A DNA stretch of 64,000 bases from Nageia nagi (taxonomy: Eukaryota; Pinophyta), in NCBI GenBank assembly GCA_050084985.1, contig JBITNC010000001.1, positions 117,056,001 to 117,120,000 of the forward strand. The letters run 5' to 3'. The position numbers were made by a program, and so were the translations under genes. Each line of letters begins with the position of its first letter. The stretch's first letter is position 1. Shown piece by piece: positions 11,290-21,851 of the stretch. A model generated the notes under the pieces. That model made no database searches and was not told the DNA's origin. It was given only the letters and a program-made list of their open reading frames with translations.

Positions 11290-11830
11290 GGTCACTTCAA
11301 AGCTCAACTTGGAGTTCCAAACTCCCTCAATGGCCAGTGTGAAGCAAAAAACCTCCACATCCTCCAACGTGGGGTACCAAGTTGCCTTCAAGCTCATCGT
11401 CCCACTCCTTATCTCCCATGTACGCCACATGGGAAATAGAAAATCCCTCATACCCAACGTTGAGTATCCAACCTCCCTAGGATTCAATACTGGATGACAA
11501 GCCTCCCTAAAGCCTAACATGGGGGATAGAAGCGTCTCAAGGCTCCACGTGAGAAGTCCAACCTCTCCAAAGCTCAACGTGGGGTATTCGTCGTTGCCAA
11601 TGCCAAACATGAGGTGTCCAACTCCTCCAAGGCTCAATGTGAGGTATCCATCCCCTCCAATGTCTGATGTGGGGTATCCAGCCTCTCCAAGGCCCAACGT
11701 GAGGTGTCCATCTCCTCCAAGACCCAACGTGGGGTGTCCATCCTCCTCAAAACCCAACGTGAGGTATCTAGCCTTCTCAAGGCCCAACGTACGGTGCAGG
11801 AGGTCCTCCAAGCTCAACATGCAAAATCCA
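11290..11830. repeat. CAACGTGGGG-type minisatellite in element D
   Basis: Units of about 24-30 bp, each with C-C-AA-CGT-(G/T)-(A/G)GG and CTCCAAGGCCC words, are repeated roughly eighteen times. The same word family occurs before the PPT of element A (37505-37830) and inside the LTRs themselves. Confidence 0.8.
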
Positions 11831-12180
11831 ACCTTTACTGAGTGTATATCAGTCCCAAAGTCATAAGCAAAGAGTACAACAGCAGACTCATTGTTATCAG
11901 CCATTAATGCAGCCCATACCTTCTTCATAACAGTCCAATTTTCATCACATACAACAGCACTCAAAGCTGAATCAAATACCCAAACATGCTTATTAAAGTT
12001 TGGAATATACACAATCGTCAACATGTGAGGTACTGTAGCCTTTCTCGTGTGCTCAGGGTCAAACAACAAGTCTGAAATGTTGCCAATAATAGCGGACTCC
12101 TTTCTTGACTCAGTCCATATCAAACACAAAATGAAATGAAAATATGTATCAACATTTCCCAAGTATGCAAACATGGTTCC

Positions 12181-12688
12181 TCAAACGACAACCATTGATG
12201 CCATGGTTTTCTCGCATGCAACCCAAATGAAGGTCATATCTCTGATGCAAATCATAGTAGGCACAAGGAACTCAGACCTATCACCATGTGCAGTCCCAAA
12301 TAATGTTGGATCAGCCACCCATATTGTAACAACTGTCCTCCCTGTTGTCCTCATGCGTTGCTCAAGTCCATCCTTGACAACATCCAGATATGCAGCCTTC
12401 AACTCATAGATAACAGCCTTCAATCCTTCACCAAATGATGTATCAACAGCACATTCGTAAACAACAGTCAAGGCTTCTTCGATTTCAGTCTCAAGGGTGA
12501 TAAGGAATGCAATCCTCCTCATAAAAACAGCATCTATCAATGTATTGTCTGCAGAATCTTTCGTGACGCCATTAGCACTTTCATTACCAAGATGATTCTT
12601 CAAAGATGGGGCGAATGGTACCAAGGCAGGAATCAACTGTTTAAGATGCACCAACTCTTCCTTCAAGTCTGATTTGAAAACCTTCATG
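12181..12688 (-). pseudogene. Unrecognised internal frame of element D, split by element F
   Basis: The minus frame reads MKVFKSDLKEELVHLKQ and continues for about 165 residues with no retroviral motif. If element F and one copy of its 5-bp duplication are removed, this frame joins in phase to plus 18471-18554 (LLAPWDPDVFAHNGRVRR then LENENE), so the sequence was an open coding region when F inserted. It ends at 12181, and the frame at 12174 follows in another phase, suggesting a later frameshift. I do not recognise the protein. It could be a captured host gene or an extra ORF of a retroelement. Confidence 0.5.
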
Positions 12689-13811
12689 CTTTCTATTGGG
12701 GGCTTTTTCTTTCCTACCCTTGCTGATTGGCAAATAGTATCACAAGGCCTTTGGAAAGACTCCAACACCTGAGTGGTAGGGCGTGACCTCTACCCGCTAT
12801 GAGATTTTGACCTCAAAGGTTTGAAAGTGAAGGGTACGAGGGTTCACTCAAGTGATAAGGTGGAGATGTTTGAAGCTGTTACCAACTCAAATAATATTTG
12901 TTAACCAAGGACTCAAAGGGTCCCTAATCCAGCAATGGTTGTTTCTCAAGAAAAGAGGAAAAAGAAAATATTTGTTGCGAAAGCCATGCAAAAAAAAATT
13001 AAAAAAAAAAAGAATAGAAAGGGGTTTGTGAGAAGACGGTGGTATATGAATTCAGCTCTAGGACAATGTTTTCACCAACTAGTATGGATTTCAAAGTTTG
13101 GACTCGCACGGGTTTGGCCTAGGTTCCACGCATTCCTAATCCGGCTTGAAAGGCAACGACACGAGTGTCCTAACAAGACGAGCTTGAAGCGGAGGTGATG
13201 GAGAAGTAAGATAAGATGTGGGTGAAACTCAAACACGGAATGAAGTTCCTAGATTAAACGGCATATGCAAGACATCTTAGAAGACACTAATCCAAAGTGC
13301 AAACTATGGAACGTTACAACCATACACTACTTGAAATGTTTCAAAAGATTAAAAAGCACTCTTTTGTCCACCTTTAATAGATTTACAAAATGTCCTAAAC
13401 ATTCAAGATAGCATAGAAATATAACACACATTCACATCCATAGTCTCAAATGAAAATATTACTCACTTCAATTACTTGGAATTTATATCACAATCACAAA
13501 AGGGAATCTTGCAAGTTTGAAAGTATCATGTAAGTAGCCCAATTTGCAAAAATGTCTAATCCCCTTACAAATGAGCCCAAATGGGCTATATATAGTTTTG
13601 GTGGCAACACAAAGTGTTGCCATAACCCTAATTGCAATTTCCAAGAAATAAAGTATGGTCCATCAAAAATACGCCACATGGCATCACAAGATATCATCCA
13701 AGTTTGTGGGAGAAAATCCTTATCCATCACAAACTAGGGAATTTATTAATAGTTAAATAAAAGTTTTTCCAAAATAATTATGAGATATAATAATAAAAAC
13801 AAATAATATGG

Positions 13812-16800
13812 CTAGGCGGTTGGTAGGCCCAACACCTCAATACATCCCTCAAAGTCATCCAAATATTTAGCCGTAAGCTCCAATCCGTGCAGCATCTCTG
13901 ACAACTTTGATCCATTCTTCACCACATAGCACTCCACTTTCTCAACGATCTTCAACATATCCCTTTTCCAAGCATGAGCTTTGTGTAAGTGCTCCAAGTG
14001 ACTGCCAATCTGGAAGGTGTTGATTTGCCTTGTCGTTAAGCTTTTGGATGTCCTCCTGAACTTCTTGAAATCGAGTGGCTATTTGGTTAACCACTCCCAA
14101 ATAAAACCAATACTCCTCACAAAACTTCACATCCTCCAAGCTTCGATTCTATGTCATTTCGAATTGCATGATCATGGGCCTTTTAGAATCCAAAATCCTG
14201 AGAAGACTGGTTCTCTCCACTACGATGTCTTTGAGCTTTTGTTTTTCAAATTCTACCCTCTCCAATGCCCCAATAAACTGTTGTACTAAGACCTCATCTA
14301 AATGCTTTTGTTTAATTGCAATCATACCCTCCTTGAGCGGTTTCATCTTTCGGAGCTACTCTGTGGGTACCTTAGTCGATTCTAACTCTATTGTCAACTT
14401 CTTTAGTGCGGCTAACTCCTTCTTGAGGCTTTTGATTTCTTTCTCTTTCATCATACCATCCTTGGTGATGGCCTCAGCATTGGAGATGATTGCATGTTTC
14501 CGACCAACCAAACCACTTGGATCGGTGTTGATGATTTGGCTGATCTATCTGAGGTCTTCAAGACGTTGTGGATTCTCCTTATCAGCTATTATAGTCTTGA
14601 TATGTATGGCATTATTAGCTGAGTGCACATATGTCTGGGTCTTCTCCGGGCAAGTGGAGCTCTCTACTATCTGATCATGCTTCCCTTTTGCCTCAAATTT
14701 TTCCCCAACATTCATGTTAAACACATCAAGACACTCCTCCATGTTGACACCCCACTCATTCGTGGGTGATGGCTAGTAAGTCTCCACAACTAGCTCTTGA
14801 ATGGTAGCAACATTTCTTTTTGCTCTCTTAGGGGTTCTCTCCCCTTCTTCATTGGGTTCACCAGAAACACCTATGACCCGTGACTACAAAGTTCTCTTCA
14901 ACCAAGCTCTCTTCTATACTATCGCTAACACTGGCTCTTTGTCCTTTCCTGTAGATGACTCTGATGTTGCTGGTTTACAGGTCCCTTCCAATATCTCCAC
15001 AGACTCATCCTGTTGTTATGCATTTAGAATTTCCTCATCCTAGGCTGCATTCATTTCCTACTCAGGTTCTGATTCTCCAATCTCCTCTTCTGCTTGATTC
15101 TCGTCTGGTCTGTACAAGGGACTGGAAGATGAAGACCCGGATGGCGGAACAATGGGTGAAGGCCCTGCTGTTATGGTTCTTGGTGGTCTGGACAGAGGAG
15201 ATGGATCTTGTTGTTTGTTCCTGACGCACCTCACCACCTTGTCTATAGCCACACATTCTAACTCCCTTGTGTCATGCTCATCCATGGTGGCTTGTACTTG
15301 TTGTACCAATTGCTCAACTGGTTTCTTGCCACGCATAGACGCATATTGTCCAACTGGTGTCTCAACAACTGGAGGGAATTGTGTGACCCTGAAGGTAGAC
15401 TCTTGAGGTTTTCTCCTCTTATTCTGTGAGTCTTTTGTTGATGGTTGCTTCCACATGATGTTGTTGATCATTCGCATCCTTGTGTATTCTTTCTCTTATC
15501 TTCTTCATTTCTACCTCGTTGTTTATGTTCCGGAAAGGTTCTTCATCCGCTAATGGTTTATGCTCCTAAGTTTCTTCCTTTCCTTCATGAAGAACAAGTG
15601 CCTTCTGTGATCAGGGTCGTAGTGGTCAACCACATGCATCTTCTTGAAATTGAATCTAGCCAACTCTTCCTTCACGGTATCCACATTTGTCCAAAACTTA
15701 CACTAATATTCTCCCACAGTAATCGACAAATTAGATGTGGCAGATTTCTTCTGCCATACCTGCTCGTGTAGAAAGGCCAACTGCCTCATCATCTCCATCA
15801 ATAATAGTCTGTTGCTCACGAACCTTGGCAACTGATATGGTTGCACACCCATGTATATGAATGTAGGAATAGTGTTGGTGATGGAGGAAGAAGTCCCCAT
15901 GCTTCTTCAAATCATCTTGGGCTAAATTGGGGATCCTAGCAACCGTGATCTCACCCTTGAGCTCCTTGTCTATTTCATACTCCCATCCATCATTTTTCAT
16001 CACGAAACTATCCCATCTTCTCTCTAACTTCCATTTGCGGTAGCACTTCCAAATGGAATAGATCCCTCTTTCTATCCAAGCTGTCTCACCCTACGTTGTA
16101 GCTCTATATCTGTCGTGTAGCAACATGTACATCAAGTTGAATTGAGGTAGAATTTGCATGTAGTACCTATGGATGACAACTAATCAGCTATGGTGTCCTT
16201 CAACACCTTACTCCATCTGATCCTCCTCCCTCTTCCTTCCCGAGAACTCTGGACAACAACAGAATCATCAACTCGACTGCAAGGTAGAAGTTGGAGCAAG
16301 GAACATTGATGAGCACATTTCCTTTCAGTCCATGGTGCTCTTCCAACATCCAGCTCTTGATAGCAACGGCTGCCCTAGGAGTCTCCTAGTAGCATGCTAG
16401 TGACTTAGCCTTGCTATACTCAACATCACCTTTAGAGGTCCACTGAAATGTTGTGTTAATGACGTCCGAGCTGAAGTCCATTATGATGTCTCCTTCGATG
16501 TCTAGAAGGACTCTCCCCTTTCTACCAGTGGTGACTGACTTCCATGCACAATTCAGGAAATGGGGTTGTAAATGGGACAAATTCGCAAGTGGAGAGTCCG
16601 AAGAAAAAGACAATGTCCTACTTCAGGTTAGTGGTGGGAAGGCCACGAATGCTCTCCCTTATCTGCATAGGGTCAACGTTTTGCCAATCTATATTTCCGA
16701 TGGTTGCAAAAGCATTCCTCGAGAATTTGGGCCCTTTGGGAAGGGCTTGTTGTCTCTCACGAATGGAGGTGACGCAATCCTGTTTCAACCACTCGCGATC

Positions 16801-16842
16801 CCTAGCGAAGTCTAGGGCTGAATTACCCTTGGAGGAGGTCAT
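13812..16842 (-). pseudogene. Unrecognised element gene (copy F), broken
   Basis: The start is the minus ATG at 16842 (MTSSKGNSALDF). Frames follow at 16842-16618, 16613-16386, 16003-15703, 15477-15058, 14742-14545, 14346-14149, 14139-13942 and 13997-13812, in the same block order as copy E. Matches include NIDWQNVDPMQIRE against DTDWQDVDPMQMRE, VQPYQLPRFVSNRLLLMEMM in the centre, PSPIVPPSGSSSSSPLYRP in the linker and RPMIMQFEMT near the C-terminus. Stops and frameshifts differ from those in E, so the copies decayed independently from an open ancestor. No known domain was recognised. Confidence 0.65.
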
Positions 16843-17204
16843 GGTATTCTTGCTTGCAACGTTGCTCCTCAAGGGTTGTGCGTGGGTTTCCAGGTGAAGA
16901 TGATGCCTACGTTGGAGGAGCTTGCCTCCCAAGGGCTTGCGCAAGCCCTAGGAAACACAAAAATCTGCAATTTGCTGTAATTTTGGCACAAGAGTCGAAG
17001 AGGAGCGAATTTTGAATTTAAGAAAATGAGGTCCTTAGGATTGTATTTATAGCCCATCTAGCTTCCAACTTGACCTAGTCAGCTAGGGTTACTAACAAGC
17101 ACCATCTTAGCCTTCCATCTGGCTGACCTTGAGATGTGTGCTGGCCCAAAAACTCATGCAAAGCTGCCTGTGCCCAAACATTGGGGTTTTGAGGATCAAA
17201 CTAG

Positions 17205-18165
17205 CTTAGCGCATGCTAAAAAAAGACAATTGTGACTTTTAAAAGCATACGCCAGCCCTAGGGTGAACATACTCCCAACGTTGGGTCTCTTGATTGATTA
17301 CTTGCTTGGCTTGATCATCAAACTCACCCATCAACCTGATTCTCCTGATTTGTGGTTTCCGCATCAGCTAGACTCAACAAATTTGATCTTTCACCTCAAC
17401 TTAGGCAACCTGTAAGCTTGGCACATGCTTCCAAAAGTCAAGTTTGTGACTTTTTGAGGCATGCGTTAGCCTTGCCTACCCGTCTAGCCTAGTTGCATGG
17501 TTCAAAAAGGCAAGATTTTGTCTTTTTGAAGCATGCGTCAACCTCCAAATGGCCTAATTTTCGAAATTTGATGCTTAAGAGTTCATGCCTTTGCCAAATT
17601 TGTCTTTGCCTAGTCCTAGAGGCTTTCTGGGCTTGGTGCATGCCTCAAAAAGTCAAGAATCTGTCTTTTGAGATCATGAGCCAACCCCCTGGGTATGCTT
17701 GAACTGATCTTGGGGTTCCCGGGCTCATGACTTATCAAATTTTCACTTTCACTCAAATTGGAAGCCCTTCTGGGCTTGGCACATTGTTCAAAAAGACAAG
17801 ATTTTGTCTTTTTGAGGCATGCACTAGCCTCCTGGATGACTAAGGTTCATTTTCCGACGTTCAAACTTGTTCAACTCGTCCTCCTGGCCAAGTCGCATGG
17901 TTCAAAAAGACAAGATTGTCTTTTGAAACCATGCACCAGCCTTGTTGTGGCTTTGCCTTAGATTTTTCATGCTTCACTTTGATCCATCCTGCTTCATGTG
18001 GTTGGCGCATGCCCAAAAAATACAAGATTTTGTCTCCTGGAGGCATGCGCTAGGCTTGCAAGTACCCAGATCCCATCTTCGAGCCTTCCTTCCTGTCTGG
18101 ACGGCCCCCAAGCCCAGTCCCATGGTTTCAAAAGACAAGATTGTCTTTTTGAAACATGCGCCAAC
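17205..18165. repeat. Array of about eight ~50-bp palindromes in element F
   Basis: Hairpins start near 17205, 17418, 17492, 17633, 17775, 17888, 18000 and 18112. Arms resemble those in E: GCATG ... AAAAAGACAAG / TTGTCTTTTT ... CATGCGCC. The number matches E while spacers have diverged. Confidence 0.85.
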
Positions 18166-18470
18166 CCTTAGAGGCGCCAAGTTTGCTTGATTGGGCTCCG
18201 GCTCTTCTTAGACTCCCTGGTTCCCCTAAAATCGACTTTATGCTCTTCCAGACTTAGCCATTTTTAAGAATTTCAGAATTTCTAACCTAGTATGACTAAC
18301 CCTAGACGAAGAATGAGGCTTGAACCAAAGAGGGATTTATTCATGAACCCGGGTCTTTGTGACACAACTTGGGTGGGGCAAGATGACGACAAATGGAGTA
18401 TATACACGATGCGTTGAGGGTCCCCAAAATCATAGAATTTTAGGGCATGTGTTTTAATCACAACACTTTC

Positions 18471-18554
18471 ATTTTCATTCTCCAACCTTCTTACTCTCCC
18501 ATTATGTGCAAACACATCTGGATCCCATGGAGCTAGGAGACTATTGCAATTCAC
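18471..18554 (-). pseudogene. Upstream part of the frame interrupted by element F
   Basis: The minus reading MNCNSLLAPWDPDVFAHNG up to ENENE joins in frame with 12688 once element F is removed. It is truncated upstream by the hAT fragment that begins near 18555. Confidence 0.5.
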
Positions 18555-18803
18555 ATGAAGAATTGATATTTATTATTTTGATATTCATGATAAATTGATA
18601 ATTGATATATGATTGAATTGATAATAACAAATTATAATGAATTTGAAACACTGAAATCTCTAAAATCTGAAAATTCTGGGATTTTTTACTGGTATTATAT
18701 CCAACATTCCATTGCCGTTCCAAAGGCATTTCCTAAAAATGGCCTCCGGTTGTTCCCCTACCCGGGAACGCGTATCTAGTTCCCCAATTCATGTGTAACC
18801 TTG
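18555..18803 (+). mobile_element. 3' fragment of the hAT element
   Basis: It shares ATGATTGAATTGATAATA, AATCTGAAAATTC and the terminal GTAACCTTG with the 3' ends at 1949 and 52195. The 5' half is missing, so no target duplication can be tested. Confidence 0.75.
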
Positions 18804-19492
18804 GATTTAATAGTGACTAGGAAAAGAAGAATATTGTGTAAGTGTGATAGAATATTGTGTACATGTGTATATGTTAAAAAAAGATGTAACAAATATGTTA
18901 TTTGCAAAGAATATGTAAGTTGTCAGGAATAATAAGTGGTGGTGTTTTGGGAAGGCATATGTAAATCTATAAAAGGCCATGAGATCAACCAAAATGGAGC
19001 TTGGAGAATTGTATTGTATTTCTACAAAGGAAGTTGTCCCCTCAAATAGGTCCATGATATTACAATAAAAAATGTCTTTCATGCCGTTTCCATGTCTTCT
19101 TTGGTTTATCTATTGTGTGACTATCCAATTTGTTTTGCTAATTTGTGCCTTTTGTGCTAAAGTAATCTTCACTGTAGAGTACAACATCAATCTTAGTCGG
19201 TCTGCCTCAGTCAATACCATAGGAGAAATTCTGTCTACAGGTACAAACAGTCTAGATCTTGAAACTTGCATAATTTATGATCGCTTAATAAAGAGCAAGA
19301 GATCAGCAACAAAAATTAACTACTTTCAAAATGAGAGAACAAATAGATGACCACTTCGATAAGTTCATACACATTAAATGGTTCTCTTTTTCAGAAGTGC
19401 ATTGCTCTACTTCTCTATTCTCATTTTTATGAAGCAACCACAGTTTGACTCGGAGCATTCACAAGAGTGAAGAAAGCAATCCAGGTATGTAC
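18804..19492. other. Intronic sequence next to RNase J exon, no gene seen
   Basis: AT-rich sequence without recognised exon or repeat. The next expected RNase J segment (IPGNETRVMKML) is not present here on either strand. Confidence 0.5.
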
Positions 19493-19585
19493 CCGAGCTG
19501 AATACAATATCAAATCATCTTTGTTGAGCTTGAGAGAGTGACTGCTTCCAAATGATGCAAGATTTAGAGCTGCACGCGGTTCTGC
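19493..19585 (-). CDS. RNJ: Ribonuclease J, exon encoding the [13 protein letters not shown] segment (seventh exon in window)
   Basis: This exon encodes 31 residues beginning [20 protein letters not shown] and ending LILYSAR. It is the continuation of the TTGSQ|AEPR motif in the beta-CASP domain of RNase J, close to the RNA-binding cleft. The acceptor is AG at 19586-19587 (minus reading GAGCAG) and the donor reads GTACAT. Phase is 0 on both sides, like all other exons here. The intron to the previous exon is only 92 bp. The family continues with VIPGNE; the donor and following bases (GTACATACCTGG) resemble GTNATACCTGG with one extra base, so a frameshift within coding sequence is a weak alternative to an intron. 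The remaining C-terminal exons were not found below 19493. Confidence 0.88.
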
Positions 19586-19677
19586 CTGCTCCAGAATAAG
19601 CTCAGCATAAGTTTACGGAAAAACCATACTTATATAAATTGATGAAATGCTCTTTACAAAGCCCTCTAGTAAACCAC

Positions 19678-19743
19678 CTGTGAACCTGTTGTGATAATAA
19701 GAAGATCTTTAGGTGCATAAGCATCCATGTACTCCGGTTTGAT
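19678..19743 (-). CDS. RNJ: Ribonuclease J, exon encoding the YMDAYAPKDLLIITTGSQ segment (sixth exon in window)
   Basis: Twenty-two residues are encoded: IKPEYMDAYAPKDLL then IITTGSQ. TTGSQ is a conserved RNase J signature at the end of the beta-CASP domain. Borders are CAG|ATC at the 5' side and CAG|GTGG at the 3' side, phase 0. It is separated from the previous exon (40234-40314) by a 20,490-bp intron filled with element G and a nested retroelement stack. Confidence 0.92.
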
Positions 19744-20613
19744 CTGCCATGAAAAGACAATCATAAGCTACTAATTAAAAATAGCCCTTAGGGCCTTGTG
19801 CAAATAGTTAAACAAATGGATTTCACCATGGACATGGAACCCACTCTTAGTCAACCTCTTGGTCAAAGATAAAACCTTACAAATGTAGAAGAATGCAACC
19901 ACTTATGGTCAAAGAGTGGCAACATGAACAAACATCCCCAGTCTGAGAATGACAACCCGCTAAGAGATAGCATGGCACCCAAGCTATGAAATGTCAATAA
20001 ATAAAACTGACGACGTAAGGAATTGGGCACGAAGCAAGAAAACAGCAAATTGTTTGGTTTTCTTACTTTATAGAAGAGTATTATTTATCAAAACAAAAAG
20101 CAGTGATCATAATAGCTAACCATAAATTGCTCCAATAGAACAAAAAAAATACAGTAGTGGCCACTACGTAAAAGAAATTTCTGATTATCAAACTTTCATT
20201 TCTCAATAGCTGTTTACCAGTTTGTTCTTCCTGCTATTTGTATTTCAGCTGGCCTCATTTATGTTAAAGGTTTACAAAATGAGATAATCATATTCCCAGG
20301 GTACTCGACAAGTGCTAAATACAAGTAGCCATGTTTAGCCATTTGTCAAGATTGATTCCCTACTCCACATTTTAAATACAACTGAAGTAATTAACAGGTA
20401 AGAAAAAATAAGAAGCCGAACACGTCATTTAGCAAGAAGAGAGATACAGTCTGAACTTCCATATGTTGTTGAATATAAAGTAGCTTTGGTCTGGTTGAGT
20501 CATCATATCCAGTAATTGATGATTTTACTTGGAAGGGCATCACGAGAAGAGAATTTCTCCACATATCCTTATTCAAAACATGCAAATGCTTCATTAATTT
20601 CTGGGTTGGGTTC
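19744..20613. other. Intronic flank between RNase J exon and element G
   Basis: No gene was recognised. Its right edge ends with GGTTC (20609-20613), the target duplication of element G. Confidence 0.5.
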
Positions 20614-21851
20614 TGTTGGGATGCTTTTCTTTTCCTTGTATACACTCTGAAAATCGCGCGCAGAACTTGGGAAATCCCAAGCAACATAGTCAGGAATGCG
20701 TTACCAATTCCCCCATTTGAAAAGGACTTATACCTCCAAGGCTCTTGTTGAAACAACTTCCAACATTGTGATGTTTAAGGTATGCCCACTAAGTGTGTTC
20801 CTGGTCTAGGGATAGATAGAGAAAATGCAGCATCCCTCTTTGGAATCAGCCTCAATGGAATCGAGTGAGAGGTAGTAGTTTGTTAACCAATGTTGTTTTA
20901 TTCTTTGATGTATAGAGTTTATTCAAAACCTTTGTGTGTGGACTTAACGATTGTATTTGGGTTTGAAAGCATAAATAAAGCATGAAGAAAACATAAAGGA
21001 AATACAGTAAAAGGTGAAGGACAACAACTTGGAGAAGGAATGGATACTTGGTTGGATATGAGTTTGAGGTTTACTAACAGGAAAGTGTCTAAGAGTTTAT
21101 TGCTTCCAATTCGGTTAAGGACTCTTCATCCAATTCATCCAACCTTGCAAGCAAACAACTCAGCATTCGAATTGCTTCAAAGAGGAGCGGGGAGGAACGC
21201 CAATTGTTGGTTCTCTACGAATGGGACTGATGCAATTGAATGGAAAACGATCGGTTTCAAAGCAAAAGAATCATAGTTTTGGTTGAAGGACCTAACAAGA
21301 TGTCATGAAAGTAGAAACTAACATAGAATACCCAATCAACTTGAATGTTAAGGATCAAGCAACAAGCATAGGTAAGCTTCAGGCACTTTTTAAAATTTTT
21401 CAGAGGTAACTTCCCTAAAACTCGAAAGCTTTCAAAGGAATAAAATGAAAGTGCATAAACCAACTATAAATGTCCTCAAAGATTCAATCCATAACAAGAA
21501 TATGGAAAGTATCAAACTTAAGTCTTTGCATAACCAATTTGTATTATATTTGAAAAAGGAGGTGCCAAGATTTACAATAAGCTCTCAATTCTCAAAAGTT
21601 TTCTCTTCAAGACTTAAGTGTTTGCTTGAGAATGAATTCCTTACAAAAATGAGACCCTTGGTCTCTTACTGAGTTTTGGAAACCTTAAAAGTGGCTTTTG
21701 AAATATAGTTTCAAAATCCTAATCTCTAATTGCGAAATTAAAAGCTAATTGAAAATGCTAATGGAGATTACAATTGAACTTAGTGGAATCCACTAAGTTA
21801 GCCAATATTTGGCTTACAAATCAAAAATTTGCCAAAATAGACCCCTTTCTA

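Larger units (their letters stand above)
10909..12174 (-). pseudogene. Element D internal frame ending in minisatellite-encoded repeats
   Basis: The frame has three parts. The N-terminal ~120 residues (FAYLGNVDTYFHF ... VVLFAYDFGTD) match nothing I recognise. The middle, residues about 130-290, is a repeat of about ten residues (patterns such as PTLGLGGDGHLTLGLG) encoded by 24-30-bp DNA repeats carrying CAACGTGGGG words. The C-terminal part (VVFHHDRLQS ... WKTI ... LLEGKQFERGG) matches the pre-PPT region of element A (VAFHHKELQ ... WKTM ... LLEGMQFERGG). The last residues are the translated polypurine tract, so at least the 3' half is retroelement sequence. The frame is long, but translation of the repeat part may be fortuitous. 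Confidence 0.55.
12694..18465 (-). mobile_element. Element F: second full copy of the E family
   Basis: The 5' end (18465, minus) starts TGTTGTGATTAAAACACA and soon reads GATTTTGGGGACCC, as in E and G. The 3' end reads AAAAAGCCCCCAATA. It is flanked by perfect 5-bp duplications, CTTTC at 12689-12693 and 18466-18470 on the plus strand. Removing it restores an open frame in element D, which confirms both borders. It is co-linear with E over the palindrome array, both TATA boxes, the gene and the 3' tail. The terminal stem is partly decayed and the last dinucleotide is TA instead of CA. Confidence 0.85.

Noticed and set aside
11290-11830. Collagen-like or silk-like repeat protein
   Set aside because: The repeat is DNA-driven (CAACGTGGGG minisatellite also found in non-coding LTRs) and its end translates a polypurine tract.
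20391-20756. 121-residue minus frame as a host gene
   Set aside because: It crosses the 3' border of element G at 20614 and shows no known domain; chance frame.
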